Origin: Inia geoffrensis
Lineage: Eukaryota > Chordata > Mammalia > Artiodactyla > Iniidae
DNA length: 64,000 bases
Direction: 5' to 3'
NCBI GenBank assembly: GCA_036417435.1
Contig: CM070902.1
Span: 139,551,886-139,615,885, forward strand
Below the pieces are notes generated by a model. It saw only the letters and a list, made by a program, of their open reading frames with translations, had not been told where the DNA came from and made no database searches. This document shows positions 48,181 through 59,109 of the stretch, piece after piece; within the stretch, counting starts at the first letter, position 1; the number at the start of each line of letters is the position of its first letter. The position numbers were made by a program, and so were the translations under genes.

Positions 48181-49920
48181 GGATCCCGGCATGCCGAACT
48201 TGGAAAAATTACCTACAAACTGTTGCCTCTCCTCCCCCGTCTTGATCCTAGAGCACCCTCTGGGGCTCCCTGTGTAGCAACTGTCCTCCGTGCATTTATT
48301 AATTTATCAGCCCTCTTCTCCATCTCACCTGGCCTGACGTGTTCATTCTCGCCCACACGGCAGATGGTGGGTGACTTGCCCAGTCAGACGCTTAGCAGTA
48401 CTTCCCCTGAGTAACACATCCCTCAACAACAGAGGATGGGCCTGAGGATTGGTCACCTGGAGGTCTCAGTGCAGAGAAACCAGACACCGCCAGGGGGCAA
48501 GTGGGGGAGGGGCAGGATGGGGGAGGAGGAGGGATGGGGGCTATGAGCCCACAGTGGAGTGTGAGGGCAGCGAGAGAAAGACACGAACCGCCTCAACAGT
48601 GGAGAAACAGAAAGGTTACATACATTTCTCTGTTCTATTTCCTAGTGACCTTGATTTACTCGTTCATTCACTCACTCATCTAAAAAAAAAAAAAATCAGT
48701 GAGCACCTTCAGGCCAGGTACTATGTTAAGTACGGGACATACGATGGTAGACAAGATAATGCACGTATCTCTTTCAAAATCAGGGCATCTGTGGTCCCAG
48801 AGGAGAATGTCCCCGATTTAAAAGCATTTAACTCCTTGTCAGCAAACCCAAACAAATCACTTTAATTCCAGTTTTGAATGTGACCCCAAGTGAGCTGTTT
48901 GTTATCAATTAGAAACCGCTGGCAAGAGAGAACAGAGACCACAAGTTCTCCTTGAAGGGAAATCTAATCTTGATGCCACATTTTTAAAATCAATTACATT
49001 TGCTAACTCATGCTAAATTAACCACAGAACAAAGGCTTTAATTCTGTATACTCCCGATTCCTTAACCACTTTGAGGCTTTGAAAAAGAATTCATAAAGAC
49101 AGCTTAATTTGTCTGACTAAGAAGCTGGGAATAACTATTCAGTATATCAGTATAATCACAGCAACATTAATTTTCAAATTACATACATCAGTGGCAGTAA
49201 TTAAAAATAACACATACCTAACGTTCAGATTTTTTAAAAAGAGTGTTCTGAAAAGGGCATGGCTGAGATGCGAACACGGCCCGCCTGTGCGGGAGGACAG
49301 TGCGGTGTGCCCGCTGGACACGCACTCCTGCCATGTGCTCGCCCCTGGAAGGAGAGCCGGAGAAATGTTTCTGCAATGGTCTCCAGTGTAACGAAGAAAC
49401 ACAGGAGAAAACAGTCTGCACGATAAAGAGGACTACACGGGCTTAAGAGCAAGATTCCAAATCTTTACTGCTAAATATTTATCCTTTCCAAGACTTTGCT
49501 CAGAGTTCAGATTCCTTCATCCAATCTACATATAATTCTAGAAGACCAACGACAGGCTAGGTACCGTGACAGGCCGGTGCTGGGGAAAGAGCATTGAGCG
49601 AGTCAGACTGGGTGAGATGGAGAAGACCACCAATCAACCAATAAATGCAAGAAAGACAATTACTTCAGGAAGAGATGCAGGTGGTGCTGTGGGAACAGGA
49701 AGAGGGGAAAGGAGGGGCAACAACAGGTTTGCAGGTAATTCTTCCGAGAGTTTGATGGCACAATCTACTTACTTTCAAGTTTAATTTTTAACTTAAAAAT
49801 GTAAGAATATATAGACATTCAACAGCGAATTTTTTTTAAATGCTCATCCACTCTTTTAGCCTTTTACTGATCCTGACCACAAAAAAAGTAACTGTAAAAC
49901 ATTATATTTATTCCCAACAG
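48181..49920. other. Intron sequence; weak L2-like traces
   Basis: gtgagcaccttcaggccagg near 48700 and gacaggctaggtaccgtgac near 49550 are faint L2-like traces. 48850-49080 is AT-rich and repeat-free. 45482-46840, 50866-52030 and 55583-56408 show nothing I can name. Confidence 0.45.
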
Positions 49921-49924
49921 ATTA

Positions 49925-50070
49925 AGTATTAACTTTTTATTTATTTATTTATTTATTTTTTGGCCGTGCCGTGAGGCATGTGGGATCTTAGTTCCCCAAC
50001 CAGGGATCGAACCCATGCCCCCTCGCGTTGGGAGTGTGGAATCTTAACCACTGGACCGCCAGGGAAGTCC
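49925..50070 (-). mobile_element. tRNA-derived CHR-type SINE (short, tttattta tail)
   Basis: Minus orientation: (tttatt)n, then ggccgtgccgtgaggcatg, gatcgaacccatgcc (B box reversed), accgccagggaagtccc. No convincing target duplication. Confidence 0.9.
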
Positions 50071-50184
50071 CATAACCCAATATTTTAAATTTATCTTTTC
50101 TCAAGAGTCTTAAAAAAAACAAATCATCATATAAAACCACAAGGATGACAGACAATTTAAAAAAGCAAACCACTTCCCTGACGG

Positions 50185-50365
50185 CAGTATAACACGGTAA
50201 CTGTTGAGACCATGGATTTCAGTAACAGATTAACGTGGTTTTGAACCTGTCTCTGCCATTCACAGGCAGAAAGTCCCTGAAAGTTCAGTTTCTTCACTGA
50301 GCTGCTGCAAGGATTGAAGGAAATCGTGCACACAAAGAGGTAGGCATGATGGTTTACACACAGCA
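50185..50365 (+). repeat. MIR fragment
   Basis: Forward MIR-like: gttttgaacctgtctctgcc, gttcagtttcttcactgag, caaggattgaaggaaatcgtg. Confidence 0.65.
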
Positions 50366-50635
50366 ATGCTTCCGACGGAGGGAAGAGAGATGATGTGCAC
50401 AGAGCAGTGAGTAATCTGGAAAGGTCCGCCTTTAACTTTAAACAGCTAATAGTACCCAGTTAATTTCAGCAAAAACAAAAAGATCGTAAGCAGATGGCTT
50501 TAGTCTGAAGCTAGCAGCAAAACACCTGGTGGGCACCATATGTGACAACTTGCCGAAATAAAAAGCCTCATAAGTTTTAGATGTGGGATAAATAACTTTC
50601 CACCTGTGGCTGTGTACCGAAAGGTTGCTTATTTC

Positions 50636-50850
50636 TTTTTTTTTTTTTTTTTTTTTTCGGTACGCGGGCCTCTCACTGTTGTGGCCTCTCCCGTTGCAGA
50701 GCACAGGCTCTGGACGCGTAGGCTCAGTGGCCATGGCTCACGGGCCCAGCCACTCCGCAACATGTGGGATCTTCCCGGACCGGGGCACGAACCCATGTCC
50801 CCCTGCATCAGCAGGCGGACCCTCAACCACTGCGCCCACCAGGGAAGCCC
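50636..50850 (-). mobile_element. CHR-type SINE (short form)
   Basis: Minus orientation with T run and accagggaagccc end. Perfect 15-bp target duplication aaggttgcttatttc at 50621-50635 and 50851-50865; small insertions (extra c residues) in the body. Confidence 0.98.
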
Positions 50851-52029
50851 AAGGTTGCTTATTTCAATTTGCATTTCCTAATGTATATATAGGCTGTTTT
50901 CGACTTTTGCCAATATGTAACAAGTGACAGGGCTTAATCATCAATACTGGGTTTAAAAAAATCAAAAGAAGCTACGGTCATATACTCCTCAGCCATTCAT
51001 TGGCACTAAATAGTTCCCTAGAGTATCTTCATTCTCTTTCTTTTCTTGGGAAAACACAGCTTGAGACAAGAGGCAGCAGAGCCAGCAAGCTCTTCCTATC
51101 AACCACAGAACAAAAGTTTCCCAAAGTGGTCCAGTGTCCTGAAAGACATTCTTTGGAAAGATTACTCTTCCCAAAGCCTGATGCTAACACACTTTGTCCA
51201 TTATACTAATTAGAGAAAGCTTTTTGTCAATTGTGGTCCTTAGCTGGATGGTTAATAGAGTATGCTTTTATCTTCAACATAAAGAGGTCTTTTTTTTTTT
51301 TTTTTAATTATGTTGTCAGTTGTAATTATAGAAAACTGGGTACAAATGAGATTATGGGATCTATCCTGAGGGGCAACTTAGCACAAGGAAGCTCTGCGTT
51401 CCATTCTGGCAAATAAGGTCAGCTGGAGATGTTTTTCCTCTAATTTTAATGAACTGTGCAGTGTTTTAAAACTCTTTTTTATGAAAGCAACAACTACTCA
51501 GTGAAATCTGCCTATAACTTAGTAAGTGGAAATCTAAACGTTAAAAGCATGCTCCATTCTAGTCCTAGTATGTTTAAATGTGTAAAATATGAAATATTAC
51601 AAAAATGTAAAACATAATAGAATAGAAAACCATCCACAAGATTTAAGATTTTAATATTTTGCCATAATTTCTTCAGAGTGCTCTTTATTTTTTAAAAAAT
51701 AAAACATTACAAATAGAGCTAATCCCTACTCCAATCCCATTATCATCCCTCCTTCCTTTGCCCCCAAAAGTAACTGCAGTCCTGAACTTAGTACCTATTA
51801 TCCCTGTGCTTGTTTTTGTACTTCTACTGTATTCATAGGTATCCAAAACCCAGTATACACTAAGATTTCGTCTTAAAACTTCATGTAAATTTTATGTAAA
51901 TATTAACATACTATATGTAACCTTTTGCTACTTACTTTTTTACGTTTCTAGATTTTATGCTTTTTGTTTTTAGGTTTATTGGTGTTCACACATGTAGATG
52001 CAGTTACTTGCTAATAAATGTGAAATGTG

Positions 52030-52960
52030 ATTCATTCATTATTTTATTGAAGTACAGCTGACTTACAATATTATTAGTTTCAACATAACATAGTAATTTG
52101 ATATTTTTATAGATTACACTCCATTCAAAATTATTATAAAATATTGACTATATTCCCTGTGCTGTACATTACATCCTTGTAACTTATTTACGTTATACCT
52201 AGTAGTTTGTACCCTTCACCTATTTTGCCCTGACCCCAACCCCTCTCCCCACTGATAACCACGAATTTGTTCTCTGTACCTGTGAGTCTTTTCCTGTTTT
52301 GTCATATTTCTTCATTTGATTTATTTTTTAGATTCCACATATAAGTGAAGACATATTTGTCTTTCTCTTATTTATTTCCTAAGCATAATACCCTCCAGGT
52401 CCAACCATGCTGTTTCAAATGGCAAAATTTCATTCCATTTTTATACAAAGAAAACAAAACACTATTTTGAAAAGATACGTGCACCCCAATGCTATACAAT
52501 ATCTTTGTGCATGTACCCTTGTAAACACGTGCCAGATTTCCCTAGGGCAGATATCTAGAAGTGAAGATGCAGGATCACATGGTATGCAAATATTCAATTT
52601 CATTAAATATTGCCATATAGCTTTCCTGCGTTATTGTACCAATTTATATTCTCAAGAGTTCCTGTTTTTCCACCCCCTTGACAGCACTTGGTGTTATCAG
52701 ATGTCTAATGGTTAGCCACTCTGATGCCATGACCTGGTGTTTCATTGCGGGTTCATTTGTATTTCCCTGACGCTAGAGAAGATGAGCATATCTTCATATA
52801 TTTATCAGGTTTGGGGTCTTTTGGGAAACGTCTGCTCGTATCCTTCACCCATGTTTCCTCATTTTCTTATTAATTTGTAGTATTACAAATATTTTTGTAT
52901 ATTTTGGGTACCAACCACTTGTAGTGATGTGTGTTGCAAATATCTTCTCCCAATCTGTGT
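52030..52960 (-). mobile_element. Old L1 (L1M-type) 3' region
   Basis: Reverse orientation. Starts ttattgaagtacagctgac, continues with ttccctgtgctgtacattac, cacatataagtgaagacata, and then older-looking 3' UTR text (cttgacagcacttggtgtta, cctgacgctagagaagatgag) to about 52960. Possibly two adjacent old L1 fragments. Sense to FHIP1A. Confidence 0.8.
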
Positions 52961-52969
52961 TTTTGCTTT

Positions 52970-53092
52970 TTTTAAATTTATTTATTTGGCCGCTCCAGGT
53001 CTTAGTTGAGGCACACGGGATCTTTGTTGCCACGTGCAGGATCTTTAATTGCAGCATGCAGGATCTGGTTCCCAGACCAGGGATTGAACCCG
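52970..53092 (-). mobile_element. Partial CHR-type SINE, left arm of a head-to-head pair
   Basis: tttatttatttggccgctcc, cagcatgcaggatctggttc, gggattgaacccggg: the reverse complement of the SINE 3' body and B box. It stops before the box-A/5' end and meets a forward SINE at 53093. Confidence 0.85.
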
Positions 53093-53200
53093 GGGGTGGT
53101 TAAGAATCCACGCTTCCAATGCAGGGAGCAGGGGTTCCATCCCTGGTCAGGGAACTAAGATCCCACATGCCGTGCCATGCAGCCAAAATGAAAAAAAGAG
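53093..53200 (+). mobile_element. Partial CHR-type SINE, right arm of a head-to-head pair
   Basis: gtggttaagaatccacgcttc, gggttccatccctggtcagg, gatcccacatgccgtgcc, then cagccaaaatgaaaaaaag. Lacks the first ~15 bases of the SINE. Directly joined to the minus-strand arm. Confidence 0.85.
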
Positions 53201-53204
53201 TCAC

Positions 53205-53505
53205 TTGGGGCCTAATCGGGAAAGTGAATATTAGATCATATTATGGAATTATTGCATAACTTTCTTAGTGTAGTAATGGTGTTGTGATTATGCAGGAGCA
53301 TGTCCTCATTTGTAGGAGATACATGTTAAAATACTTGATGTCTATAATTTAATTTCAAATGGCACAGCAAAACAAATAGAGGGCATACAGAAGTATGGCA
53401 AATATTAACAATTTTGAATTTAAACGGTGTGTACATGGTGTTCATTTTAATATTCTTCCAAGTTTTCTGTATTTTGCTTTTTTCCGTAATAAAAAGTTGT
53501 AAAAC
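53205..53505 (+). mobile_element. Old L1-like 3' UTR remnant
   Basis: Motifs tagtgtagtaatggtgttgtg, ttgtaggagatacatg, tcaaatggcacagcaaaaca, and terminal gtaataaaaagttg resemble an ancient mammalian L1 3' UTR in forward orientation. Confidence 0.6.
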
Positions 53506-53706
53506 ATAAATTGCATTAACTTTATGGACTGACTTGCAGAAAAGTGTCCTCTACACAGTATCTACAAACTGCAGGGCTTTCCATTTACTTCTATCTTATT
53601 TTATGCCCTTCGATAAAGTTGTATAATTTTCCTGTGAAGGCCTTTTACATATTTGTTAGATTTATTCAAGATAAATTATGATGCTTTTGTGAATGGTAGC
53701 TTTTTA

Positions 53707-54069
53707 TTTTTTTAAAAATAAATTTATTTATTTATTTTTTAAAGTTTTGGCTGCGTTGGGTCTTCGTTGCTGCGCTCGGGCTTTCTCTAGTTGTGGCGAG
53801 CGGGGGCTATTCTTCGTTGTGGTGCGCGGGCTTCTCATTGCAGTGGCTTCTCTTGTTGAGGAGCACAGGCTCTAGGTGCACGGGCTTTAGTTGTTGTGGC
53901 ACTCAGGCTCAGTAGTTGTGGCTCGCGGGCTCCAGAGCGCAGGCTCAGTAGTTGTGGCACAAGGCTTAGCTGCTCCACGGCATGTGGGATCTTCCCAGAT
54001 CAGGGCTCGAACCCGTGTCCCCTGCATCGGCAGGGGGATTCTTAACCACTGCGCTACCAGGGAAAGTCC
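53707..54069 (-). mobile_element. CHR-type SINE (long form)
   Basis: Minus orientation: ttatttatttattttttaaa tail, ttggctgcgttgggtcttcg, agggctcgaacccgtgtcc, ccagggaaagtcc. Target duplication aatggtagcttttta (53692-53706) and aatggtacctttttA (54070-54084), one mismatch. Confidence 0.96.
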
Positions 54070-54457
54070 AATGGTACCTTTTTAAAATTGACATGTAGAT
54101 ACTGAACAGGTGAACCACGCAAATGTTTTGATGATTTGTTTTAATGCCTGCACTCCTTTAATAGCAGAACTACCCAAAACAATTCAAGTAAGCCCAAACT
54201 CAAACCTTTGCAGAGCCCCTGCACAAAAAAGCCTCATTGTTTAATGAGCTGCTGCCTCCACATCACTGCTCAGATCCAGCTCCTCTCTTACGTTCTCATT
54301 CCTGCCACTCTTGTTTCTCGACCCTAATGTGTGTTCCTGCTTCCTCCACAACTCCCAAACTTACACAGTCAGATTAAACTCCTACAAGAATTTCGATCAT
54401 GCTGTGTTCTTGATCAAATCTCTTCAAGAGCCCTCCAAACTGAATGAATATGGCAAG

Positions 54458-54995
54458 TGTGGTAGGCAGAATAATGGTCCCCCCAGACCTGTCTATAACC
54501 TGGTTCCTGAGCCTGTGAACAAATGAGGTCCCATGGCAAAGGAAAATTAATGTGGCAGATGGAATTAAGGGTGCTAATCAGCTGATCTTTAAATAGAGAT
54601 GATCTTAAAAATCTTTAAATCCTGGATGATCCAGGTAAACACAATGTCCTTGTGGAAATGGGAGAGGCAGGCAGAAGAGCAGAGTCAGAGGGAGACGTGA
54701 CTACAGAAGGATGGTCAGAGAGACACAGTACTGCTGACTGTGAAAATGGGGGAGGGGGCCAGGAGCTAAGGGGTGTGGGAAGCCCTTAGAAGCTGGAGAA
54801 GGCAAGGAAACGGACTCACCACAAGAGCCTCCAGAAAGGAGCACAGGCCCGCCGACATCCTGATTTTAGCCCAGTGAGACCTTCTGGACTTCTAACCTAC
54901 GGCAAGACACTACTACTGTAAGATAATAATTTGTGTTGTTTAAAGCCGCTAGAGTTTTTGGTAATTTGTTACAGGCGCAGTAGAAAACTAATACA
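54458..54995 (+). mobile_element. Solo LTR of MaLR/MLT1-type (ERVL-related)
   Basis: 538-bp unit starting tgtggtaggcagaataatgg and ending actaataca, flanked by 5-bp near-repeats gcaag and gcaac. Interior gccaggagctaagg, gagcctccagaaaggagc, cctgattttagcccagtgag and gtttaaagccgctagag is typical of MaLR LTRs. No internal sequence. Confidence 0.88.
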
Positions 54996-55077
54996 GCAAC
55001 GTATTCCAAAGAGGCTTAGATTCAGGGTGAGATGTTACATTTTTGCCTTAAGATATATTCTTTAGAAAGAGTTTATA

Positions 55078-55294
55078 GGGGGCTTCCCTGGTGGCGCAGT
55101 GGTTGAGAGTCCACCTGCCGATGCAGGGGACGCGGGTTCGTGCCCCGGTCCGGGAGGGTCCCACATGCCGCGGAGCTGCTGGGCCCGTGAACCATGGCCG
55201 CTGAGCCTGCGCGTCCGGAGCCTGTGCTCCGCAACGGGACAGGCAACAACAGTGAGAGGCCCGTGTACCGCAAAAAAAATAAAAATAAAAAATA
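55078..55294 (+). mobile_element. CHR-type SINE (short form)
   Basis: Starts ggggcttccctggtggcg; tail caaaaaaaataaaaataaa. Perfect target duplication aaagagtttata at 55066-55077 and 55295-55306. Confidence 0.97.
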
Positions 55295-55582
55295 AAAGAG
55301 TTTATAATTTAGTTTATAATTCTGTTGAAGGAGATACGGGAGGGAGATTTAATATGTTGGCACAGATGAATGGAATCAGTTCTTCACTTCCCATTTGATT
55401 CTCAATCTTTATGCAATTTATATGCATACCGCAAAAAAAATTAAAATAAAAAATAAAAGAGTTTATAATCTAGTTTATAATTCTGTTGAAGGAGATACGG
55501 AAGGGAGATTTAATATGTTGGCACAGATGAATGGAATCAGTTCTTCACTTCCCATTTGATTCTCAATCTTTATGCAATTTAT
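55266..55582 (+). repeat. Tandem duplication, two 156-bp copies
   Basis: Copy 1 55266-55421 and copy 2 55427-55582 (period 161) each begin taccgcaaaaaaaa, the end of the SINE at 55078, and run through gttgaaggagatacgg to atgcaatttat. I count three differences between copies. The duplication therefore happened after the SINE inserted. Confidence 0.95.
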
Positions 55583-56421
55583 TCCGTTGATCAGAAGCCA
55601 GAAGAGAAGAGATACAAGGCACCCTGAACTTAACTGAAATTCTATTTTTCAAAATTTTTACTCATTTGTTTCCCCTGAAATAAATATTTACCGCACACTA
55701 GGGGACTCTGGTTTATGAGTGAAAATAGGACTCAGTAGTATAAAGAAGATTACTGCTTTTGAACCTCAAAGCAAAATACAGTATGTTACTCACTAGGATT
55801 GCTATTAGCATCTAGGGCAGATCAGTTCTTTCCTGTGCATGACCGCTCCACAAGCTACTGGACATTAAGCATCCCTGGGCCCTGCACACTAAATGCCAGC
55901 TGACCTCCCTTCCAGGCGACCCCGTGTCCCTTGACAACCAAACACACCCCACGTACACTTCTAAATGCCCTCACCCCGGTCAAGAACTACCCACGGAGTG
56001 TTAATTAACAATGAATCTGATCTACTTATGGCAACTTGCCTGGCCTGTTCTAATAAAACTCACTAATGGTCTTGACACACGATTCCAGCAGAATCAGGAA
56101 TATTTAAGGCAATACAGTTTATAAAGTAACATAATGAGATGACTGGTACAAAGAACAGGTAATGGAAATAAACCGGAAATGTTCACTGATTTAGGAAAAT
56201 AAAAATAGCTGTGGCCCAACATTTGACAAATCAAGAGAAGATATAAATCTATAAATCTGTCATTTAAGTAACACCAAAAAATAATCAGAGTCCTAAGGCT
56301 TCTTAAGAATCTCAGACAGCTCCCAGTATTTTCTAGGACTATGACTGGGCCTGGCTACTCGGGCATCTCCAAAAGACCTCACCCTTTATTTCTCACCAAC
56401 CAACTATTAAGAAACTATACA

Positions 56422-56609
56422 GGGACTTCCCTGGTGGTCCAGTGGTAAGACTCCTCGCGCCCAATGCAGGGGGCCCGGGTTCCATCCCTGGCCAGGGAAC
56501 TAGATCCCGCATGCATGCAGCAACTAAGAAGTCCGCATGCCACAACTAAAGAGCCCGCATGCCACAATGAAGACCTGGTACAGCCTAAATAAATAAACAT
56601 TAAAAGAAA
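56422..56609 (+). mobile_element. CHR-type SINE (intermediate form)
   Basis: gggacttccctggtggtccag, with an internally shortened body and aaataaataaac tail. Target duplication aagaaactatacag at 56409-56422 and 56610-56623. Confidence 0.96.
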
Positions 56610-57132
56610 AAGAAACTATACAGAGCACTTCTTGCTACTTCAAAGTGTAAATATGTATTCCTTTTTTAAAAAATAAAATCAGTGCTTTGGATCTACAATT
56701 TTGGTCATTATCTTGCTGGGAAACAAACTAATTTGTGAAGCCAGCTGTGAAGGGTCTGACCCTATGCCATGACTCATTGGCACAGAATCAACCTGAAAAG
56801 CTAAGAATGTAAGAAGAGCAGGTTTTAACAACTGCTCAGGATATGCTCTTAGAAAAAAAAAACTAAAACAGCTCGTAACCCAACAGAAATGAACCAAGAA
56901 ACAGTAATACATATAGTTTCCTCCGTTGGCTTATTTCCAGCTGACACTGCTCAGCCGAATGGCATCTCAACTTAAATTCCTCTGCTCCCTCCAAAAGATT
57001 TCCTCTAAATATCTTTCCATAGAAGGTGCCAAGGACAGTCTGCTGGAAAGAAAGGAATAAAGAAGTATTTGTCATTAGCCCAGGAGAGGAGAAGAGAAGT
57101 GGGTGGAAAATGGGCCAACAAGAAGGACTTAC

Positions 57133-57759
57133 TGGACAAAAGTAGGTGTTCTCCACGATGTGACGGGCCACCATGCTGTTCTCAGCAGAGAGAGACATGA
57201 TGAAGAGCAAAGCATCCCGGGCCTGCTGGCCTACAGTCCCCTCCCGGTGAATGAAGGGAATCAGAAGAGAGAAGATGAGGAAGTTGGCAGCCCCTTGGTC
57301 CTCGCTAGTGTGGAAGAAGAGCTCCAGGATGGATGGATCTTTGGCAAGAATGGAACAGAGCTGATTGAGCAGGACAACCAGCTTCCCCTCCACAGTGGGG
57401 GTGGTTGTTCCTGAACAAGAGCTCAGCAACATCATCAGGGGCTTCAGGATGGGCTTGTGATGCAGCAGAGGCTGGTGGGACTGGGTGATCAACATCTCAT
57501 ACATCTTTAGCTGCTCCATTTTAGTCTCATCAGTAAATTCCCGTCTCAGACTCCAAAGGAAGAGTTTTTCCATGATGTTCTCAGAGACCACAAATTCCAG
57601 GATTGGCCCCATGGCAGCATCCCTGGCTTGCTCTTCAATCAGCAAAAAGAGCATGTGTTCTACATAGTTCTGTACAGCACTGGCCTCATCTGGAGGGATG
57701 AACCCATATTTTGCCTGGGTGTTCTTCAAGGGGTCATGCTTCTCTAAGATTTTCACAAC
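57133..57759 (-). CDS. FHIP1A: FHIP1A internal coding exon, N-terminal FHIP domain (209 codons)
   Basis: Largest host exon in the window. Read on the minus strand it follows a CAG acceptor (intron end ttggtttcag) and runs 627 nt without a stop to a GTAAGT donor after codon CCA, entering and leaving in phase 0. It begins VVKILEKHDP and ends IVENTYFCP; segments such as GPILEFVVSENIMEKLF and DPSILELFFHTSEDQG match my recollection of FHIP1A (FAM160A1), whereas paralogue FHIP1B has quite different residues here. The product is a helical-repeat protein of the RAI16/FHIP family; family knowledge places FHIP proteins in the FTS-Hook-FHIP (FHF) complex, which links Hook adaptors and dynein to vesicular cargo. 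The specific cargo of FHIP1A is less well defined than for FHIP1B or FHIP2A. The open frame continues upstream of the acceptor only because intron sequence lacks stops there; those residues should not be counted. The preceding exon, with the initiator Met, is not in the window as far as I can see. Confidence 0.95.
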
Positions 57760-58271
57760 CTGAAACCAAATCAAACATGTGTCATCCATCTGATGTTTAT
57801 CATAACTACAAAAACACACCACTGCTAATCGTACCAAATCTTCATGGAAAATGTAAGAGCCATGACCCCCAACAAGATGCATGTGAGCATTCTGTGTCTC
57901 CCTCTCATGAGAACAAAATGAAGGGGTTAAACTACAGAAAGAAGATGTCTGAAGTTGTTCATTTGTCATAGTGACAAATGTTGGCAACCTAAATGTCAAA
58001 GAAAGTAATACGGTCATGTAAATTAAGCTACGTGCATTCTTGGGCCTATTACTATGAAGACTATTAAGCAAAATGAAAAATAAAAAACCTGTAAGTGATA
58101 TGCCAGATGAAAAAATAAGTCACTTGTATATAGTTAGAGCCCTCGTTATCAACTATGTCAAAAACACGCAAGTGAAAAAAGACTGAAAAGAAACATGGAA
58201 AAACAGTAATCGCTTTTGTGTTCAAAGTAATGACAAGTTCTTAAATTTTTTTCTAAACTGTCAAGAATATA

Positions 58272-58352
58272 GTTCACTTTTGTTATAAAGCAGAAACTAA
58301 GACACCACTGTAAAGCAATTATACTACAATAAAGATGTTAAAAAAAAAAAAA
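58272..58352 (+). mobile_element. Very short L1 3' end (about 80 bp)
   Basis: ttcacttttgttataaagcag to ctacaataaagatgtt and A run: only the last ~65 bp of the young L1. Target duplication aagaatata at 58263-58271 and 58353-58361 shows it is a real, extremely truncated insertion. Confidence 0.9.
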
Positions 58353-58376
58353 AAGAATATATAGTAAGTGCTTTTA

Positions 58377-58743
58377 GGGACTTCCCTGGTGGTGCAGTGG
58401 TTAAGAATCCACCTGCCAATGCAGGGGACACAGGTTCGAGGCCTGGTCAGGGAAGATCTCACATGCCGTAGAGCAACAAAGCCCGTGCACCACAACTACT
58501 GAGCCTGTGATCTACAGCCCGTGTGCCACAACTGCTGAGCCCGTGTGCCACAACTACTGAAGCCCGCGCACCTAGAGCCCGTGCTCCGCAACAAGAGAAG
58601 CCACCGCAATGAGAAGCCCGCGCAACACAACGAAGAGTAGCCCCCACTCGCCACAACTAGAGAAAGCCCACGCGCAGCAACAACGACCCAATGCAGCCAA
58701 AAATAAATAGATTAAATAAATTAATTTTAAAAATAATAATAAT
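58377..58743 (+). mobile_element. CHR-type SINE (long form)
   Basis: gggacttccctggtggtgcag, ggttcgaggcctgg B box, ends cagccaaaaataaatagatt. Target duplication agtgctttta at 58367-58376 and 58744-58753. It inserted within 25 bp of the L1 stub. Confidence 0.97.
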
Positions 58744-59109
58744 AGTGCTTTTAAATTTTAAAATACACTAAATAAGTAAGACTACCCGTGTTCTCCTACA
58801 AATAGGGTTGATTTGGAGATTTCAGCAGCGGGACACAGCTCCTCAATGCCCTTGACAGAATAATAGCCCTCTCTCCTCTACCTGGATTGGCACCCTCTTC
58901 AACCAAGCATGCATCATTAGGAAGGATGAAAGGAAACGGATGAACTGATAAACAAGTGACACGTACCTAGCAGAATCCCCGAACATAAGGCGTATGTTGA
59001 AATGTTAAGCACAAAGAGTTTGAATTGTGCATTTTCTTTAAGCCAGAAAAAAATTTTGAGACAACCAATTACAAAATAAAGCCCTAAATTACAAAATAAA
59101 GCCCAGGGT

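Larger units (their letters stand above)
45479..57132 (-). other. FHIP1A: FHIP1A intron, about 11.7 kb
   Basis: Runs from donor GTAAGT after the 209-codon exon to the acceptor of the 53-codon exon. It is dense in SINEs, contains one MaLR-type LTR, an old L1 and a recent tandem duplication. No further exon is needed to join the flanking coding exons, since the residues YFCP and VLATG are adjacent in the family. Confidence 0.85.

Noticed and set aside
57133..57759. Assignment to the paralogue FHIP1B
   Set aside because: FHIP1B has different residues over the first ~60 positions and a compact gene, whereas here introns reach 43 kb and the residues match FHIP1A.
57760..58071. Residues upstream of the 209-codon exon as an alternative FHIP1A N-terminus
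   Set aside because: The frame is open across the acceptor into intron sequence, but the residues are unlike the family and the AG acceptor with a T-rich tract lies exactly at the start of the conserved block.
11664..58743. tRNA genes at the SINE heads
   Set aside because: Box A and B motifs are present, but the sequences do not fold into a tRNA cloverleaf with acceptor stem; they are SINE promoters.
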